A DNA stretch of 64,000 bases from Sinohyriopsis cumingii (taxonomy: Eukaryota > Mollusca > Bivalvia > Unionida > Unionidae): positions 158,236,289-158,300,288 of the forward strand of contig CM068824.1 in NCBI GenBank assembly GCA_028554795.2. Reading direction: 5' to 3'. Below the pieces are notes generated by a model, which searched no databases, was not told the DNA's origin, and saw only the letters and a program-made list of their open reading frames with translations. Below, one piece after another: positions 19,362-31,961 of this stretch. A program made the translations under genes and the position numbers. Numbering within the stretch: the first letter of the stretch is position 1; every line of letters starts with the position of its first letter.

Positions 19362-19517
19362 TCAGTGTCGATCCTGAAAAATAACAACTTCATCTGGGTC
19401 TATCCCGGTCAGACTTAAAAGATCATCGATTTCATCTTTGGTCGCATATTTTGATAAATCCACGTCGGTGCGCTTCACTTTTCTGTTGAGGAGAGATCTT
19501 CCGTAGATATCAACCAT
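19362..19517 (-). CDS. Short fibre N-terminal tail-like frame (51 residues)
   Basis: A frame from ATG 19515-19517 (MVDIYGRSLLNRKVKRTDVD) to TGA 19362-19364. Its start overlaps the protease stop (TAATG). Basic then acidic residues without a hydrophobic core suggest a virion-anchoring tail for the fibre that follows. Fusion to the fibre would require a frame change in the 90 bp between them, which I infer but cannot prove. Confidence 0.45.
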   Translation of the reverse strand: MVDIYGRSLLNRKVKRTDVDLSKYATKDEIDDLLSLTGIDPDEVVIFQDRH

Positions 19518-19971
19518 TATTTGATAGGAAACTGTTTAAATCGACCCGGGGTATACTCGTGCACGACTTTGTGAGGTGGTTTGGTCGATGCTGATATCGC
19601 ATCAAGAACATTCAATACTTGTTGACCACATATTGGAGGATCGGTCAGTGTTTGTGTTGGTAGAGTTGAGTACCAAACGTTCCCTGACTTGTCAGGGGGA
19701 CGTCTTTTGTATATCGGAGAAATTCAACTGGCGGTGCTAACCCATACGAATCAAAATAGATAATTCCACGTGGATCGATCGCGTAAGCAACCCAGTGAGT
19801 TCCTGGACCATCGCTGTTATCAAGATTAATAATTCCGGTTTCTGGATTATTCGGTTGGCTCGGTAATTGATCTCGCATAAAGACGCCTCTGAAATTTTTT
19901 ATATTTAATTGTTTAACAGCATCGAGCAAATCAAAATTTGACATCGGTGTTAGAACCGTTTTGGGTACCAT
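19517..19971 (-). pseudogene. Adenain-type cysteine protease, frameshifted
   Basis: This is the virion maturation protease of Polintons and adenoviruses (peptidase C5 fold). The open part contains MSNFDLLDAV, FRGVFMRDQLP, GTHWVAYAID (catalytic His) and IYFDSYGLAPP (catalytic acid region). The catalytic Cys region (PPICGQQVLN) is in a second frame after a shift near 19650. That frame runs to TAA 19517-19519, which overlaps the next start. It lies between the pX-like gene and the fibre, as in other Polintons. Confidence 0.88.
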
Positions 19972-19993
19972 GATGGTGGAGTTCCTGGAAGTC

Positions 19994-20410
19994 TTAGCCC
20001 GCTTCCCTTTTTTTGTATCCTTTTCCAGTGGCTTTCTTTAGTGCCATTCCAGCATCTGTTCCAACAGCTCCTAACGCGGCGGCCTTAGCGACCGCGGGAG
20101 CGGCGGCGGCAATCAGCGCTGGTATCGCGGCGAGAAGAGGAAATATACCACCGGTTTTAATCATGTCCTTGACAGCTTTTGGAGCGAAATCAAGTCGAAC
20201 TCCAGTTTTTGCTTGTTTTCCTTTATTGAAATGATTAAGTTGTGTTTTAGTCAGCGATAACTTGTTTGGACCACCAGTAGTCTGATCATTTTTTAGTGCT
20301 ATCGTTGCCCCACATAGTGTTATCGTTGCCCCACATATGCTAGCGTTTTTCGATTGTAATTTCTTAGCCTGACCAGGAGTCAGAGTGACATTAACGTGAC
20401 TATATGACAT
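19994..20410 (-). CDS. pX-like minor virion protein
   Basis: An intact 138-residue basic protein starting MSYSHVNVTLTPGQAKKL. It has a central SLTKTQLNHFNKGKQAKTG and a Gly/Ala-rich amphipathic tail near residues 87-120 (GGIFPLLAAIPALIAAAAP). This matches the Polinton protein compared with adenovirus pX: a 'LT.gQ.kKl' head, a 'lt.tQ' middle and a hydrophobic 'GGFlP' tail. An internal 21-bp tandem duplication makes ICGATITLCGATIAL. The element 2 homologue is at 37895-38290. Confidence 0.75.
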   Translation of the reverse strand: MSYSHVNVTLTPGQAKKLQSKNASICGATITLCGATIALKNDQTTGGPNKLSLTKTQLNHFNKGKQAKTGVRLDFAPKAVKDMIKTGGIFPLLAAIPALIAAAAPAVAKAAALGAVGTDAGMALKKATGKGYKKREAG

Positions 20411-20472
20411 TTCTTATAACTTTGCGATTGATCTAATTGTCTACATGTTTTCCACTGGTGCATCAACGACTC

Positions 20473-21811
20473 TCATTCGACACCAGCACCTTCAAGTAAC
20501 ATTGCTTTGTCACTGAGGATGACCGCGATTGCCCTAGCACCTCCAGGAACTGCTGGTGGACCAACTACTGCTGCTGATACTCGAGCCAGGCGAGCCCGAA
20601 TAACTATATCAACGACAGATTTTCTGAATAAATCCAAATGCTCCAGCGAAAAGTAATAGATCGGATACAACGTTGTAAAATCACGCTGGGATATCTGCAA
20701 CCCAGTGTCAACGTTTTGATCACGCCCATCATAAGACATCAATCAATAATATGCCCGTACAACATCATTTTGTTCAAAATTTAGATTAATGTCCTCAGCA
20801 GGTTCTTGATGTCCGTTTATTCTTAATGAAACCTCAGAAACTCCAAATGTGTCAAATATCATTGGATTTGCTTCTTGGTTATTTATTCTAGAATTTGCCT
20901 GAAACGCGATAAATATATGTTGCGCTGCTGATATTCCCTGTTGTGATCCCAATTGCCACGTAAACAATCCAGCAGCGTTAATAGAAGTGCTATGTGTTGT
21001 CATTGCTAACCATGATAACAACGATTTTCCACCTTGATCCATAAAAGAAAGTAACCGTTGTTCTTCAGTGACTGATGGAGTCATTGTTGGCATCCACAGA
21101 GATAGTTTTGTTAACACTACTTTACCAGGATCAACTCCATCAGCTCGCCATATTGTATCATTATCAGAGTTTTTTTCTGACGAGCACTACTGTATGCTTG
21201 GCACCAAATATAACCCTTTAGACATTTCTACAAAATCCAAAAATATGAAATAGTGGAATAGCACAGGAAAACTCTTCGTTGCCGTTCAGCATTGCTCGAC
21301 GCGCGACAAAACCCAAGTTGAAAATTTCGTTCATGGACGCAACTGCATCCCCAGCCGCGTTCATCGTTACATGTCTGTTTTCCGGATGATCAGATGTATC
21401 CTTCACAAACATCATTGTTGGACCAGCTGATCTTGTGTAATCATCAGAATATCTTGCAAGACCAAGTATCGTCGTGGCAACATCGACATTGTCCAAACAC
21501 GACTCAATATCTTTTCCATCAATCGAATATGTGGCTTTGTTAAATAACGCCATCACACCATTATTAACAAAACCAACACGATCGCCTATCCCATATCCAG
21601 TATCATCAGCTTTTACGATTCTACCTACAATTTCAGTATAAGCTTCACAAGGCAGAAAATATCTACTCGTATCATGAATTTGAAATTCAATTCTCCCTTG
21701 CGCGTTGGGTGTCTTTGCGTCATAGGAATAACATTGATAATCGGGCAAGGATTCATCCTTTCTGACTGGTTTATCCATATCAAATGCTACGTTGGATACG
21801 CGTTGAAACAT
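20473..21811 (-). pseudogene. Double jelly-roll major capsid protein, broken
   Basis: The hexon-like capsid subunit. The first part (21811-21218) begins MFQRVSNVAFDMDKPVRKDE and has RIEFQIHDTSRYFLPCEAYT and DRVGFVNNGVMALFNKATY, the first jelly roll. After a frame change near 21200 the second part (21117-20473) has LTKLSLWMPTMTPSVTEE, then LFTWQLGSQQ, and ends with LYPIYYFSLEHLDLFRKS. This second part contains one in-frame TGA at 20743-20745. Homologous landmarks (LTRHALWMP, LYPIFHLD) occur in element 2. Confidence 0.85.
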
Positions 21812-21828
21812 CTTATTGTAATGTATTA

Positions 21829-22258
21829 TTATCTAAAACGAAGACCACTTCCCGCTATTAAACTTGAAGCTATATTTTTTTCTATTTCTTTGGAAGGTAT
21901 CAGCGACGCTAGTTTTCGATTTGCATTTTCATTTATTATTTTGCTAACATCTGCAGGCATGTCCGCGGTGCTTGGTAATTTTACCGGCGGAGGCTTTCTA
22001 CGTATTAATCGTGCTAGTCTATCTTTGATTGCCAAAAACACTTTACCGGCAGCATCACCGATTACACCAGAAGCTTTATCTCTAATAACATCAATAGCTT
22101 TTGACGATAATTGTTTTGCAATTGGCCCCGCCTTTGGAGCTATTCTTGTAAACAATCCTTGAATAACATTCATAATAATTATCATTTCCAATTCCATCTC
22201 CATAATATGCACTGTAAACAGGATATCGCGAATTTACCACTCTGACTCGTTGAGACAT
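21829..22258 (-). pseudogene. pVI-like minor capsid protein, frameshifted
   Basis: Begins MSQRVRVVNSRYPVYSAYYG with GDGIGN, then changes frame near 22170 into NVIQGLFTRIAPKAGPIAK, followed by an amphipathic Ala/Ile-rich helix and RLARLIRRKPPPVKLP. The layout 'Y..G.GIG..l.GLFrr..P....ak' is typical of the Polinton protein likened to adenovirus pVI, a membrane-lytic cement protein. It lies directly upstream of the capsid gene. The element 2 homologue has VGGLFGNIPGIAK. Confidence 0.65.
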
Positions 22259-22302
22259 ATGATGAGAGTCATGTATGATCATCTTATTTAATTGTTATTT
22301 AT

Positions 22303-23425
22303 CTAATCGCTGTCAACAAGTTCATCAATAAGTTCTCGATTAATGTGAGCATCCATGATACTACCTTGAAATAATCGCTGACAGATATCAGCCGCTTCAT
22401 TAATTATTTCTGGCGAGTTATTTCCAGCCCGCGCTCCTCCTATGAGAACTTCTAACCGTGATACATCATTGATGATATTATCAGGACAAGTAATTCCCAA
22501 ACCACTGCCAGTTGCTCCTTCTTCTGTTGTCTTCTTAAATAGTCTTAAGGGTGATCTTTCTCCTCTTGCTTTTTTAAGTAGCTCCTCAGTCCTTTTGAGT
22601 TCCGAAATCAACTTTTGCTGCGGTGAAGAAGACTGTTGTTGTTCTATCTGTTGCAGAGGTGAAGAAGACTGTTGTTGTTCTATCTGTTGCAGAGGTGGAG
22701 GAAGCTGATATGAAGGTTCCTGCTGGGGTCCAAGTTGTTTTTATTTTCTTTCTATAAAGGCTCTTTACTTCTTCATCAAGAGTTCTGTATTCTAAATCAT
22801 CATCTCTGGCCTGTTTTTTGTTTTTATATATGCGATATATCCACTTAATAAGATTGTCGTCGGTTACTTTTTCAAAACCGGATTTTAAGATATTAGGTTA
22901 ATTAAATATACTCATTAATAATCGCTCAGGTAATTTTTCTCTTTTAGTATTTCTAATATCTTCAATAAAATTCTTCTTAAATTCTGCAATCAGTCCAATA
23001 TTTTCCTTTATTGGTTTAGACGTGAGTTCAGTACGAATTTGTTCAATACCTTCAAGTATTTCTTCGCCGGGTTGAGCTGCAGCTATGCCAGTTGGAAGGT
23101 CTTGTAAAAGTTTTTTTGTTTTTTTAGTTCTTCTAGCAATTTTTTCAGTCTGCGCGACAGTTTGTCTTAGCGTTGGAAGAATACCTGGTTTTGTTATATC
23201 CGCTGGATCCCCCAGTAAAGCTTCTTTAGTGACCGCCGCAGCTTTCTCAGTAGCTGTTGTAACGGGTTTAAACAATTGTTCTGCACCTGTTACAAATTCT
23301 TCCTGAGCTTGTTGCCGCGCTTGTAATTTTTGTCTCACAGAATCTCTCACAGGAAGAAATTTTTTTATTGCTTCTAGTCGCTCTCGAGCTAGTCTAGCGG
23401 AATGTGCTTTTCCGATGTTGGCCAT
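22303..23425 (-). pseudogene. First gene of the morphogenesis block, structural protein of unknown role, broken
   Basis: The first part (23425-22898) is a 175-residue frame starting MANIGKAHSARLARERLEAI, helical and Lys-rich, with EQLFKPVTTATEKAA. The last part (22611-22303) is MISELKRTEELLKKARGE followed by an acidic tail. Between them the frame changes at least twice. The linker contains a duplicated 36-bp unit encoding PLQQIEQQQSSS. Element 2 carries a homologous HFKPVTEAVLGRQPE block at 34.3 kb. The start is the first one inside the right terminal repeat. I infer a virion role only from location. Confidence 0.5.
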
Positions 23426-23452
23426 TATTGCTAACTTAAATTTTTAATTCAC

Positions 23453-23695
23453 AGCAGCAGAGGGGGCGACGACAACAAAACTCAGCAACGACGGCGACAA
23501 TTACGTTTACAACGCGTAAGGTTAGAGCCCTCCATTTCGGCGTTGGCGACAAGTTGTAGGCAGCGCCCCTTCTGACGACGACGACAACAAAAACGCCGCA
23601 ACAATTACGTTTGCAACGGCGTTGGGTTTTTATAAAGGGTTTATTTCGGCGTTTGGAGGCTTCTAAAAGTTGTGGGATTCGCCCCCTCTGCTGCT
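23453..23695 (-). repeat. Right terminal inverted repeat of element 1
   Basis: An inverted 243-bp copy of 1567-1809, differing at a handful of positions. It also begins and ends with the mutually inverted AGCAGCAGAGGGGGCGA sequence. Confidence 0.96.
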
Positions 23696-23700
23696 CGAAG
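23696..23700 (+). repeat. Right target-site duplication of element 1
   Basis: CGAAG follows the right terminal repeat directly and matches 1562-1566. Confidence 0.85.
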
Positions 23701-25913
23701 TGAACACACTTGCGAAAGAGCAACAGAAAAACCCATACGGAGGAAATGGACAAACAGAACAAATAACAAGGGGAGTAAAAAAAAACTCACAAAAATAACC
23801 TGTAGGGACTAACACCATAACAAGAAGAGAAATAGAACTATACTTTTGGAAATTTTATAACCTTTCCATAAATAAAGGAGAAGACTATATTCTGCAAAAG
23901 GAGAAATATTAACAAATAAAGAAGAATGTAGATCCTTATTCAGTCTGAAGTGCTTAAGATATAGCGAGTAAACGATATGCAATTATCACTCATCTAAAAC
24001 AATAAGTTTCTTTTTAAAACTACATACTAAACCGTTTTCTCAACAGAATTCAAACTTTCACTGTAAATTAAATCAAACTATTTAAAATCCAAACAAACGT
24101 CAATAATTTGGAAATAATTTCCAGATAACTAAAACTATAACTATATGATAAGACAACTGGGAATATTTTGATAATGTCTGCCGTCTCAGCATAGAAATAT
24201 ATAGCACACACCCAATATAGCAAACACATATATCATACACGAGACTCAAACAAAAAGGGGAAGGAACTCCGACATTGGGGACTAAAACCCAGAGTCTGAT
24301 AAACAACTCTGTAGTTCACACTAGAGATACCAATACCCCATAAAAAAAAATTCTAAATTTGAAAAGTTTTGATCAAAATTCTATAATGAAATATACAAAC
24401 ATACATACCTTTTGGGGATACCCAAACATATAACAACACGTTTAATTTTTTGTTGGAAATGGGAGGTGGGGCATCTGTCTGTTGCCCCAAAGAAAAAGAA
24501 AAAAAGAAAAAGAAAAAAAGAAAATGATGATGAAAAAAGAATAAATGATAACAATACAAGATTAGTTTCTTTCAGTTTATTATCAAATAAGCGTTTTGTT
24601 TATCAATTTTATTGCAACTTGCGGAGGGGGGGGGGCGCAAATTCAGCAAAAATTTATTTCGTTTCTTAAGACTTGGAATATAAAAGAGGTGAAAAGAGTT
24701 TCACCATAAGTTCTGGGAAAGGATGAAATTATTTTATCGTGTCCGAGTATATACTGTAGATGGTTTTGCAAATGTTCCAAGTCCAGTCTTTGTACAATAT
24801 TGTCCCTTTCAAGAGCATTAGGTGGCTTCTCCATTAATCATATCATTGTAAACAGGCATGCATTATTTTTGCACTACAAATTATCCAACATTTATTTTAA
24901 TTTTCAAGAACAACATGAATATAGGTTTACTTTGCAACATACTGTTAATATAGAAACTGCATCTGAATGATGTATCCAGAATAGTGTATTTATTACTGTT
25001 GGACCATTTTCATGAATTATTATTTCTATCAGGAGACGGCAACTGAATCTGAAGTATAAGATACTCAGGAGGAAATGGCTCAAGTTTATGGTCAGAAAAA
25101 TGGAAGAGAGGTGGAAGGAGAGGCGGGTGCATTCAAATAGCGAGTATTGTTAATCAGTGCTTCTAGTCACACTTAATACCCATTAAGCCACCCAATAATC
25201 AGGCATTAGCTTTTTTTTGGCAAGGTTGAGGGTGGCGGCTGGATGAATCTTCCAATTCAAACTCTGAAAACGACGTTTCAGAGAGGAAGTCTTCTGGATT
25301 AAAATGATGTTCTATTCAGCTCTTGTTTCATTTGCACACAAAAACCCAACTATACAAGAAACATTCCAACAAATTTGTCCCAAAGAGTCCATTTGTGTGA
25401 TACCCTCTGTATGACTGATAGGTAATGATCAAAGCAAAATGAATATTTGTCTCTCTGTAAGTTTGGTATAGTATGAGCTGAATTGTATATAGAACCCATT
25501 GTGACACATGTATCAATACTAAAGAACTTTACATTGTATACATCATATCTAAATGAGCTGAAAACGTGTATGTTGTGACTAGATAACTCTTACTCCTATC
25601 TAGTTCCAGCAGAGTTACCTCTCTTAAATGCAATGGAGTACCTGGATTTGTCCTTGTGAAATTGACAATCTAACATTGTTCTACATGACACTGTGTGACA
25701 TGCGTGCTGAGGTACGATAGAAAGTTTATTTATCTCACAAAACATTAACATTGAGGTATATGGGAAAACAACTGGTACCGTGATACCTAAAGGGAAGAAC
25801 AGCTTCACAGTGTATCCATAGAAATACATACATGTGGGCGGCATTTATGAACTGTACTAGTTTGATGTCGGAAGGCAAATGGCTGTTGAACAGTTTTAGT
25901 CAAATATTGAAGT
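23701..25913. other. Gene-free host-type sequence
   Basis: No supportable gene. Landmarks are an A/G-rich low-complexity tract at about 24486-24540 and a G run at about 24624-24636. Confidence 0.5.
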
Positions 25914-26104
25914 AAGGTAAGATCCGAACAAACTCGAGTGTGCAATTCCGCGGTAAATACAAGCAGACGAAATCGAACACAGAAATGGACAATTTTATTG
26001 TGTCATACTAAAATTAGATTATTAGCGTATATACTGCTAATTATCTAAATGTAAAATTGTGTTCAATATTGTATACACACTCGAGTTTGTTCGGATCTTA
26101 CCTT
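25914..26104. mobile_element. MITE with 29-bp perfect terminal inverted repeats
   Basis: AAGGTAAGATCCGAACAAAC followed by TCGAGTGTG at the left is repeated exactly in inverted orientation at the right. The 191-bp unit has no coding capacity. I could not define a clear target duplication, so the superfamily is unassigned. Confidence 0.85.
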
Positions 26105-29100
26105 TTGGTCAGTGGTGAAATCCAAGATTGTCCGAATGCAAAATTGCACTGTGAGTAGGGTAGATGTCCAGACGTCAAGATCGGCGAACAATTATTGCAT
26201 TTTCTCCATTATATCACAAACTGAACGAAGTGTGTCGAGCTGTTTTGAAAATTGAACAATTCTTGATTACGACTGGCCTAAGTTGGAAATTAGCAGACGC
26301 AATTAGGATAAACTAGCAGTGTTGGAACTGCCGAAGGGTGAGGACCGGTGTCTTCCCTTGTGTTATATTATTACAGGTTAGAACCCCCATCCCTTGATTT
26401 TCTTTGTAACGAGCCCCTGTGACAGATATAGACTTGTGTTGCTTGATGTCTTTATGTCTGTGTTGTCAGCTGCTAGATTGGAATACATGCAACAAAACAT
26501 GATATAGTTGATGTTGGCCAAATATTGACCATTTTACCTGCAAAATTTAAAATCGTGTGTACAAAAACAACGGCCTTGCTCTTGTAAGGCGTGCCATAAA
26601 CCAGGATAGAGAACACTCTTAGACAGATCACTTGTATCATGTAGGATATTCTTGTATACTGTAGACATGGTATGGTTCTCATTACGACTTTGATTTTAAT
26701 TGTCCTGCTCTAATTGTCCGTTTTTATACACTTTCCTGCCTTGAAATTGTTCATGCAGTTTATTTAGTTAAGTTCTCTTACATTCCCTTTTGTTGAAGCA
26801 GCAGGGAATACCAACAGACAAGAGCAGTTTCTTACCGTTAGCATTTCCCATTGACACTTGTATAAGCCCAATTATAATCTACTATTGACTTTCAATTAAT
26901 TCTATTTATTTCTGTCCAGCTGTTCTTGTGGAATTTCCATATTAGGTCCAATATTACTGAGTGATAACCATTTTAGTTACACATTGCCAATTCATTCCAT
27001 TCAAGTCTACACTGTTCTTCAAACTTTGCATCCCATTGCAAGAATCCAAACTGGCATGGGATCATACCTGCATGTTTATGGAAGGCTGAACTCCACATGC
27101 CAGCATTCTACAAGACATGAACTATGTGATATGAAACAGCCGCATCATGTTAGGAAATATAATTACATCACTCTTGAGGTCTCCACTACATATATGTCTG
27201 AATGTTAGGTTCTCACTTTATCAATAATGTATTTTTGGATAATTTAATTGCATTGAAGTCAATACATGTGTTCATGAATTCATCTATATTACATGGATAA
27301 TATAGTGGAGGAAATAAAAATACCACACCTTATGTATATCATTCAGTTATCTCCCTTACACCAGACATAACATATCTAGAGATAAAAACTCACATTTTCA
27401 GTGATTGTATATGAAAATAAAGAGAAGATTTGTGAAGTATTGTATTAGCCCTCAGTCTTGATGCCAATATAAGTAGAAGCAATTTAATAATTTCTCACAG
27501 TAAAGTGTACAAGTTTAAAAACTGATAAAATATGTTGGTACCATATATCAGACTTTCACCATTTCCATTAAGAACCAACTAGACATCATAAGAAGTCTTT
27601 CAGAGGAAACTCTATGTTGGTATCTCATTCATTCATGACAAAATACGATGTTGACCAGCCATCTGGGAGTAGTAGTGATAAAAAGATTTTTAATTTTAAA
27701 CTGACCATCAATACAGGAGTTAAGCAATAACATCATTGTTATGATGTCCGACTTGACCATAGAATGAATGTGTCAGTAAAAATTAATGGCAATCCTTCAG
27801 GTAGTTTAGGAGAGTAGCAATAACATACAGATAACAGACCATTGCATATGCAGTTGTGGTTTGTGACCAGTACATCTAAAAATTATTATAGCATTTCAAC
27901 ATTATATCTGACAAAATACTCATGGTCCAGTAGGAGCATTACTTTTCACTACATTTTCTGACATAATAAAAACAAGTTAATGACAAATTCAGTACTAAAT
28001 ATACTATGGTAGCCGTGTTTATTGTTGTTACTTTCGCCTATTTCAATGTCAGAACTATATATACACTTTTTTGAATGCTATTATAGGAAAACATATACAT
28101 AGGCAAACATTATTGTTGTACCCAACTTTGCTTTCAGAATCAATAATAAAACAGCACTTGTATATAAATGCCTTACAATTGCAAGAAAGCTTACATCTTT
28201 ATGAAATTCTATCACCTTAGCCAGGTAAATGCATAATTTCAAACAAGAGAAATTTTGTTTATAGAACATAAAATCTAACTATATTTATTAGATTCATTTA
28301 ATAAATTGTATGTCCCACATTTTTGCCTAATTAAATATATGCATTTGTGTGGAGTAAATGTTTTTCACATCTCAGATATATAGAATAACAATAGAGGTAG
28401 TTGCTGCAGGTGGTCTTGCTTTCATGTATGCAGAAACTGATAAGAAGGATAGCTGTCCAAAATACATCATTTGATATGATAATAGTCAGTTCTACGCTCT
28501 TCTTTTGTGGTACAAATTCCATGCAGGTTATGGACTGAATCATGCTCCTTGTCAGCATAGTAATCAAAAGGTGTGCTAAATGTAATACCGACGATATCAG
28601 GACATTATATTGTGTATTATCCAAAACGTTATGGTCTACCATATGTTGATAATTACATTGTGATTTCAGAATTACTGTGTCATGAAACATTTTTTCTAAA
28701 TCACTTATATATATCTTTGGTGAGTTTTTTAGTTCTTCCTAAACAAATGCAGAGAACTTTCTATAATCATGTGGTCAGCATTGTCCCAGAAACTTAAATG
28801 CAAAAATGTGTCTAAAAAATCTGAGGACTGAAAAACATGTCCAAATGACCCAAGTCTCTTTAGACACTAACCTATATTTAAGACTTAAATCTAACAATTA
28901 AAGCGCCCTCTAGAGGAGAAAGTTGCAGTAATTTTAGGTAGGTGTTGCATTCATCATGATGCCCCTGCAATATTATGCCTATCAATGTGATCTTAATGAA
29001 CAATAGTATAAATGTTGTGATGCATGTAAAATGCCATAGAAAATGTATGGCATCTGGCATTGCTTTATAATCCATTAACACTGGGCTGGGGAGAGGAGGG

Positions 29101-31788
29101 CTGAAGAACATAAAGCATCAAAATGAAGCCAAATTATTGTTATTATGCAAAACAATTTTAAAATCTTTGAAGTGAAATGCAGTCATATTTTGTGATTCAT
29201 TGAATTGAATAACATTTGGTAGTTACTTGTGATTCATAATACAGAAGTAGGTGGTTCTACATACAAATGGAAGTTCTTTTCAGATTTCTTGAGAGTACTC
29301 TTCTTGATTCATTTCTTCAGGGACTCCACTATTTCTTGTCACTGGGGAAGAGGGAGAGAATATGGCAATGGTTTAGAAATGATTCTGGGATTGCCTGCAG
29401 GAATGTGGACTCTCCTTTTAGAAGTAACTTCCCTGTCCTTTACAATAAACATAAAGGATGTTCGAAAGTAGATTTGGTATATAGCCTTTGTCCTTCAGTT
29501 CCTTCATGGGCATGGCAGTCCAGTGACTTCCTGCCTTGGAGAATATACGATCTTAAAAGTGGTGCTTAAAGTTACCATAGGGGTAAATTTACTGCATGGC
29601 TTCTTAGTGTCTTCTGATGGTATTAAACTACGTTACTAGCAATGATTGCAACTCATTATACCTCTTTTCTAAGTGCCTGACCTATTCATTTAGGTTCAGG
29701 AGTATATTTTTCAAGGCAGGAATCTACAAGACTGCCAAGACTACTGTGTTGATTTTACCTATCTTACTGCTGTATATTCTGATCAAATTTCTTTACTAAA
29801 GAGAGCTTTAAAGTGATCCAAAATCTGAACAATAATAAACAGATACAAAATATTGCTTCAAGTGTGGTACCTATCCTATTCAGTTTGATATAAGATCACA
29901 TCATTACTATACATGGCTCTTGCTCGTTATTGATGATTTAAACCCATAGTCCAAATTTGATCAGAAATATGGACTCCAGCATGGTAACAAGGAATTGTTA
30001 GTTGATCAATGCAGCAGTTTGGACACCAGGCCATCGCTAGGTGTAATGACCCGGTGAGCTCAAAACAACTGTTGAAACAATGACGCAAACACGAATCGGC
30101 ACATTATCATTTTTTTCGATATTTTGTTATACAGATATTTGCAGTACAGATGGTGAAATGATACACCTATGCTGCATATCGATATTATATATTAATATGC
30201 ATTTCTCATCGATGAAAAGTAACAAAAATACTTTCAAACAGACTACATGTTGGTTATCAGTGAGTTTTATTCAGCACTTTAGGCCATTTAATGGTGGCTC
30301 CATTTTGAACTGACTTTAGCCACCAGGCCCTTTGTTTTATATAGAATAAATGCTTTGAATACATCTTATTACCAATTTCATATCTCTCTTAAACTTGGAA
30401 GACATTACAATGTTATCTTCAAAACAAATAATGCAGTTTCCTCATTCAATTAAAATCTCATCTAGCACAAATCTTGGAATGGGAATTAGGATGAATACGA
30501 AATAAAATATATCACATTGTACTTCCTGCAGATGCTAAAGACTGATGCACCCACAGGTACTTGTATTTGTTACTGAAGAAGGAAAACTATTGACGACACC
30601 CAGTCCTATTCTATCATTCTTTTTTAAATTTACAGAAGGTGATAAACTTGGGAAGTTTGAAATCTGCTCCATCGCTTATTCTGTAATTATTTTATTTATT
30701 CCATCAGCACTTTCATTCAGTGGTTAAATATCCCTGCATAAAATGAGAAATTCCAAAAATGTCCCCATGTACAATTTAAGGAGAGATGCTGCCATGATTT
30801 TATATTAAGAATGCCCTTTCTTAGACAGATACATCTGTTCCAAAATAAGATTTTTCACTAACATAAACTTACTTCTTGAATCAGTAGTTTACTGACTACT
30901 ATGCCAGATTTCTTATCTGTTTCATAATGCTGTATTAGAGTTTTTAGTCCATCAATGCCAGTCTGCTTGTGCAGACAGAGGTATTCTAATAGATATTTTC
31001 ACATCTTAATTTAATTTTTTTCCATTATTTTTACCCTTATTTATTCAGTATTTCTTAAACCTGATATGGATATATGGTTTTTTAACATATGATCCGCAGG
31101 GCTAAATAGTTTTTACATATTCCAAATACACAGGTAGCCATGGGTAGGGGAGTCATACAACGGACTTCATAAAATTCTTTTTCGACGTAAGTCTTGTCTT
31201 CTGTAATTAAAGGCTTCAAACAGCTATATATTGAGTCTTTAAAACAGGGTATATGTACGAGAAGAAAAGAGGATACCCTGAAGAAAGAAAAACACTAAAA
31301 GATCTAAGAAAGAAAACAGAAAGAAATATAAAGTAAACATTTACCAATAATAACTTTTTTTAATACCTACGTCATACCTTTAGCTTCCTCACAACTTTTT
31401 GCAATTAGTGTAAAAAATGGTTGGCTATGCTTGACAGCTATAGTGTCATTTCCCCATTCCCCTTCATGGATGCAATCTGTACAAACCGGTTCTATGGTTT
31501 TCATTCTGCTGTGTAAAAACATGTGTCTACAAATTTTAAAAAAAAATTAGAGGGCGCCTTACTAGCGCTAGTAACCTTTTACCTTTCCCATACTATATTG
31601 TACATTGAGATAATTATTGTGAGGTGTTGTCCAAATATATCCTCTGTTAAAGTGGTTAGGAAAGGTATAAGGAAATTAAAACTAATGGATTACATACATC
31701 TATAATACAAAGGCACTCCTTGCTACATGTATGGCTGAGATTTATGGGATAGCTTTAGAATGGAATATTATGTCCATCTATTTATTTA
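26105..31788. other. Gene-free host-type sequence
   Basis: About 5.7 kb of AT-rich sequence with only short scattered open frames. I found no domain, repeat family or RNA gene that I can support. It separates the two Polinton-like elements. Confidence 0.5.
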
Positions 31789-31935
31789 TTAAATCGTAGT
31801 TAATTTTTTTGCGTTGTTAATATATATTTTTTCATCGTCGTTTTCATCGTCAATATGACGTGATCCATCTTTGTTTGGGTTAAGAATATTATCATACAAA
31901 TGTTCTGCTAGTGTTATAATTGCTGGTTCTGACAT
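31789..31935 (-). CDS. Small acidic protein (48 residues), unknown
   Basis: A frame from ATG 31933-31935 (MSEPAIITLAEHLYDNIL) ending LTTI. It contains IDDENDDEKIYINNA, is downstream of the fibre genes on the same strand, and may be a fragment. No family recognised. Confidence 0.35.
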   Translation of the reverse strand: MSEPAIITLAEHLYDNILNPNKDGSRHIDDENDDEKIYINNAKKLTTI

Positions 31936-31961
31936 TTATTTTAAAACGTTATACAAATTTT

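Larger units (their letters stand above)
1567..23695. mobile_element. Polinton/Maverick (adintovirus-like) element 1, with LINE insertion
   Basis: A 22.1-kb integrated DNA virus/transposon bounded by near-identical 243-bp terminal inverted repeats and a 5-bp target duplication. It carries the hallmark Polinton set: retroviral-type integrase, A32-type packaging ATPase, adenain-type cysteine protease, double jelly-roll major capsid protein, fibre-like protein and a family-B-polymerase-like replication gene. After subtracting the 6.1-kb LINE (11473-17572) the element is about 16 kb, a normal Polinton size. ATPase, zinc-ribbon, integrase and several small genes are open. The replication gene, phospholipase, protease, fibre and capsid genes carry stops or frameshifts, so the copy is not functional. 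Confidence 0.95.

Noticed and set aside
22442..22708. Plus-strand Cys-rich frame with CCRGEEDCCCSI repeats
   Set aside because: It is the opposite strand of the QQIEQQQSSS repeat in the minus-strand structural gene.
29229..29569. C-type lectin-like exon (RIWQWFRNDSG)
   Set aside because: One short stretch is suggestive, but the cysteine framework and splice sites are not convincing.
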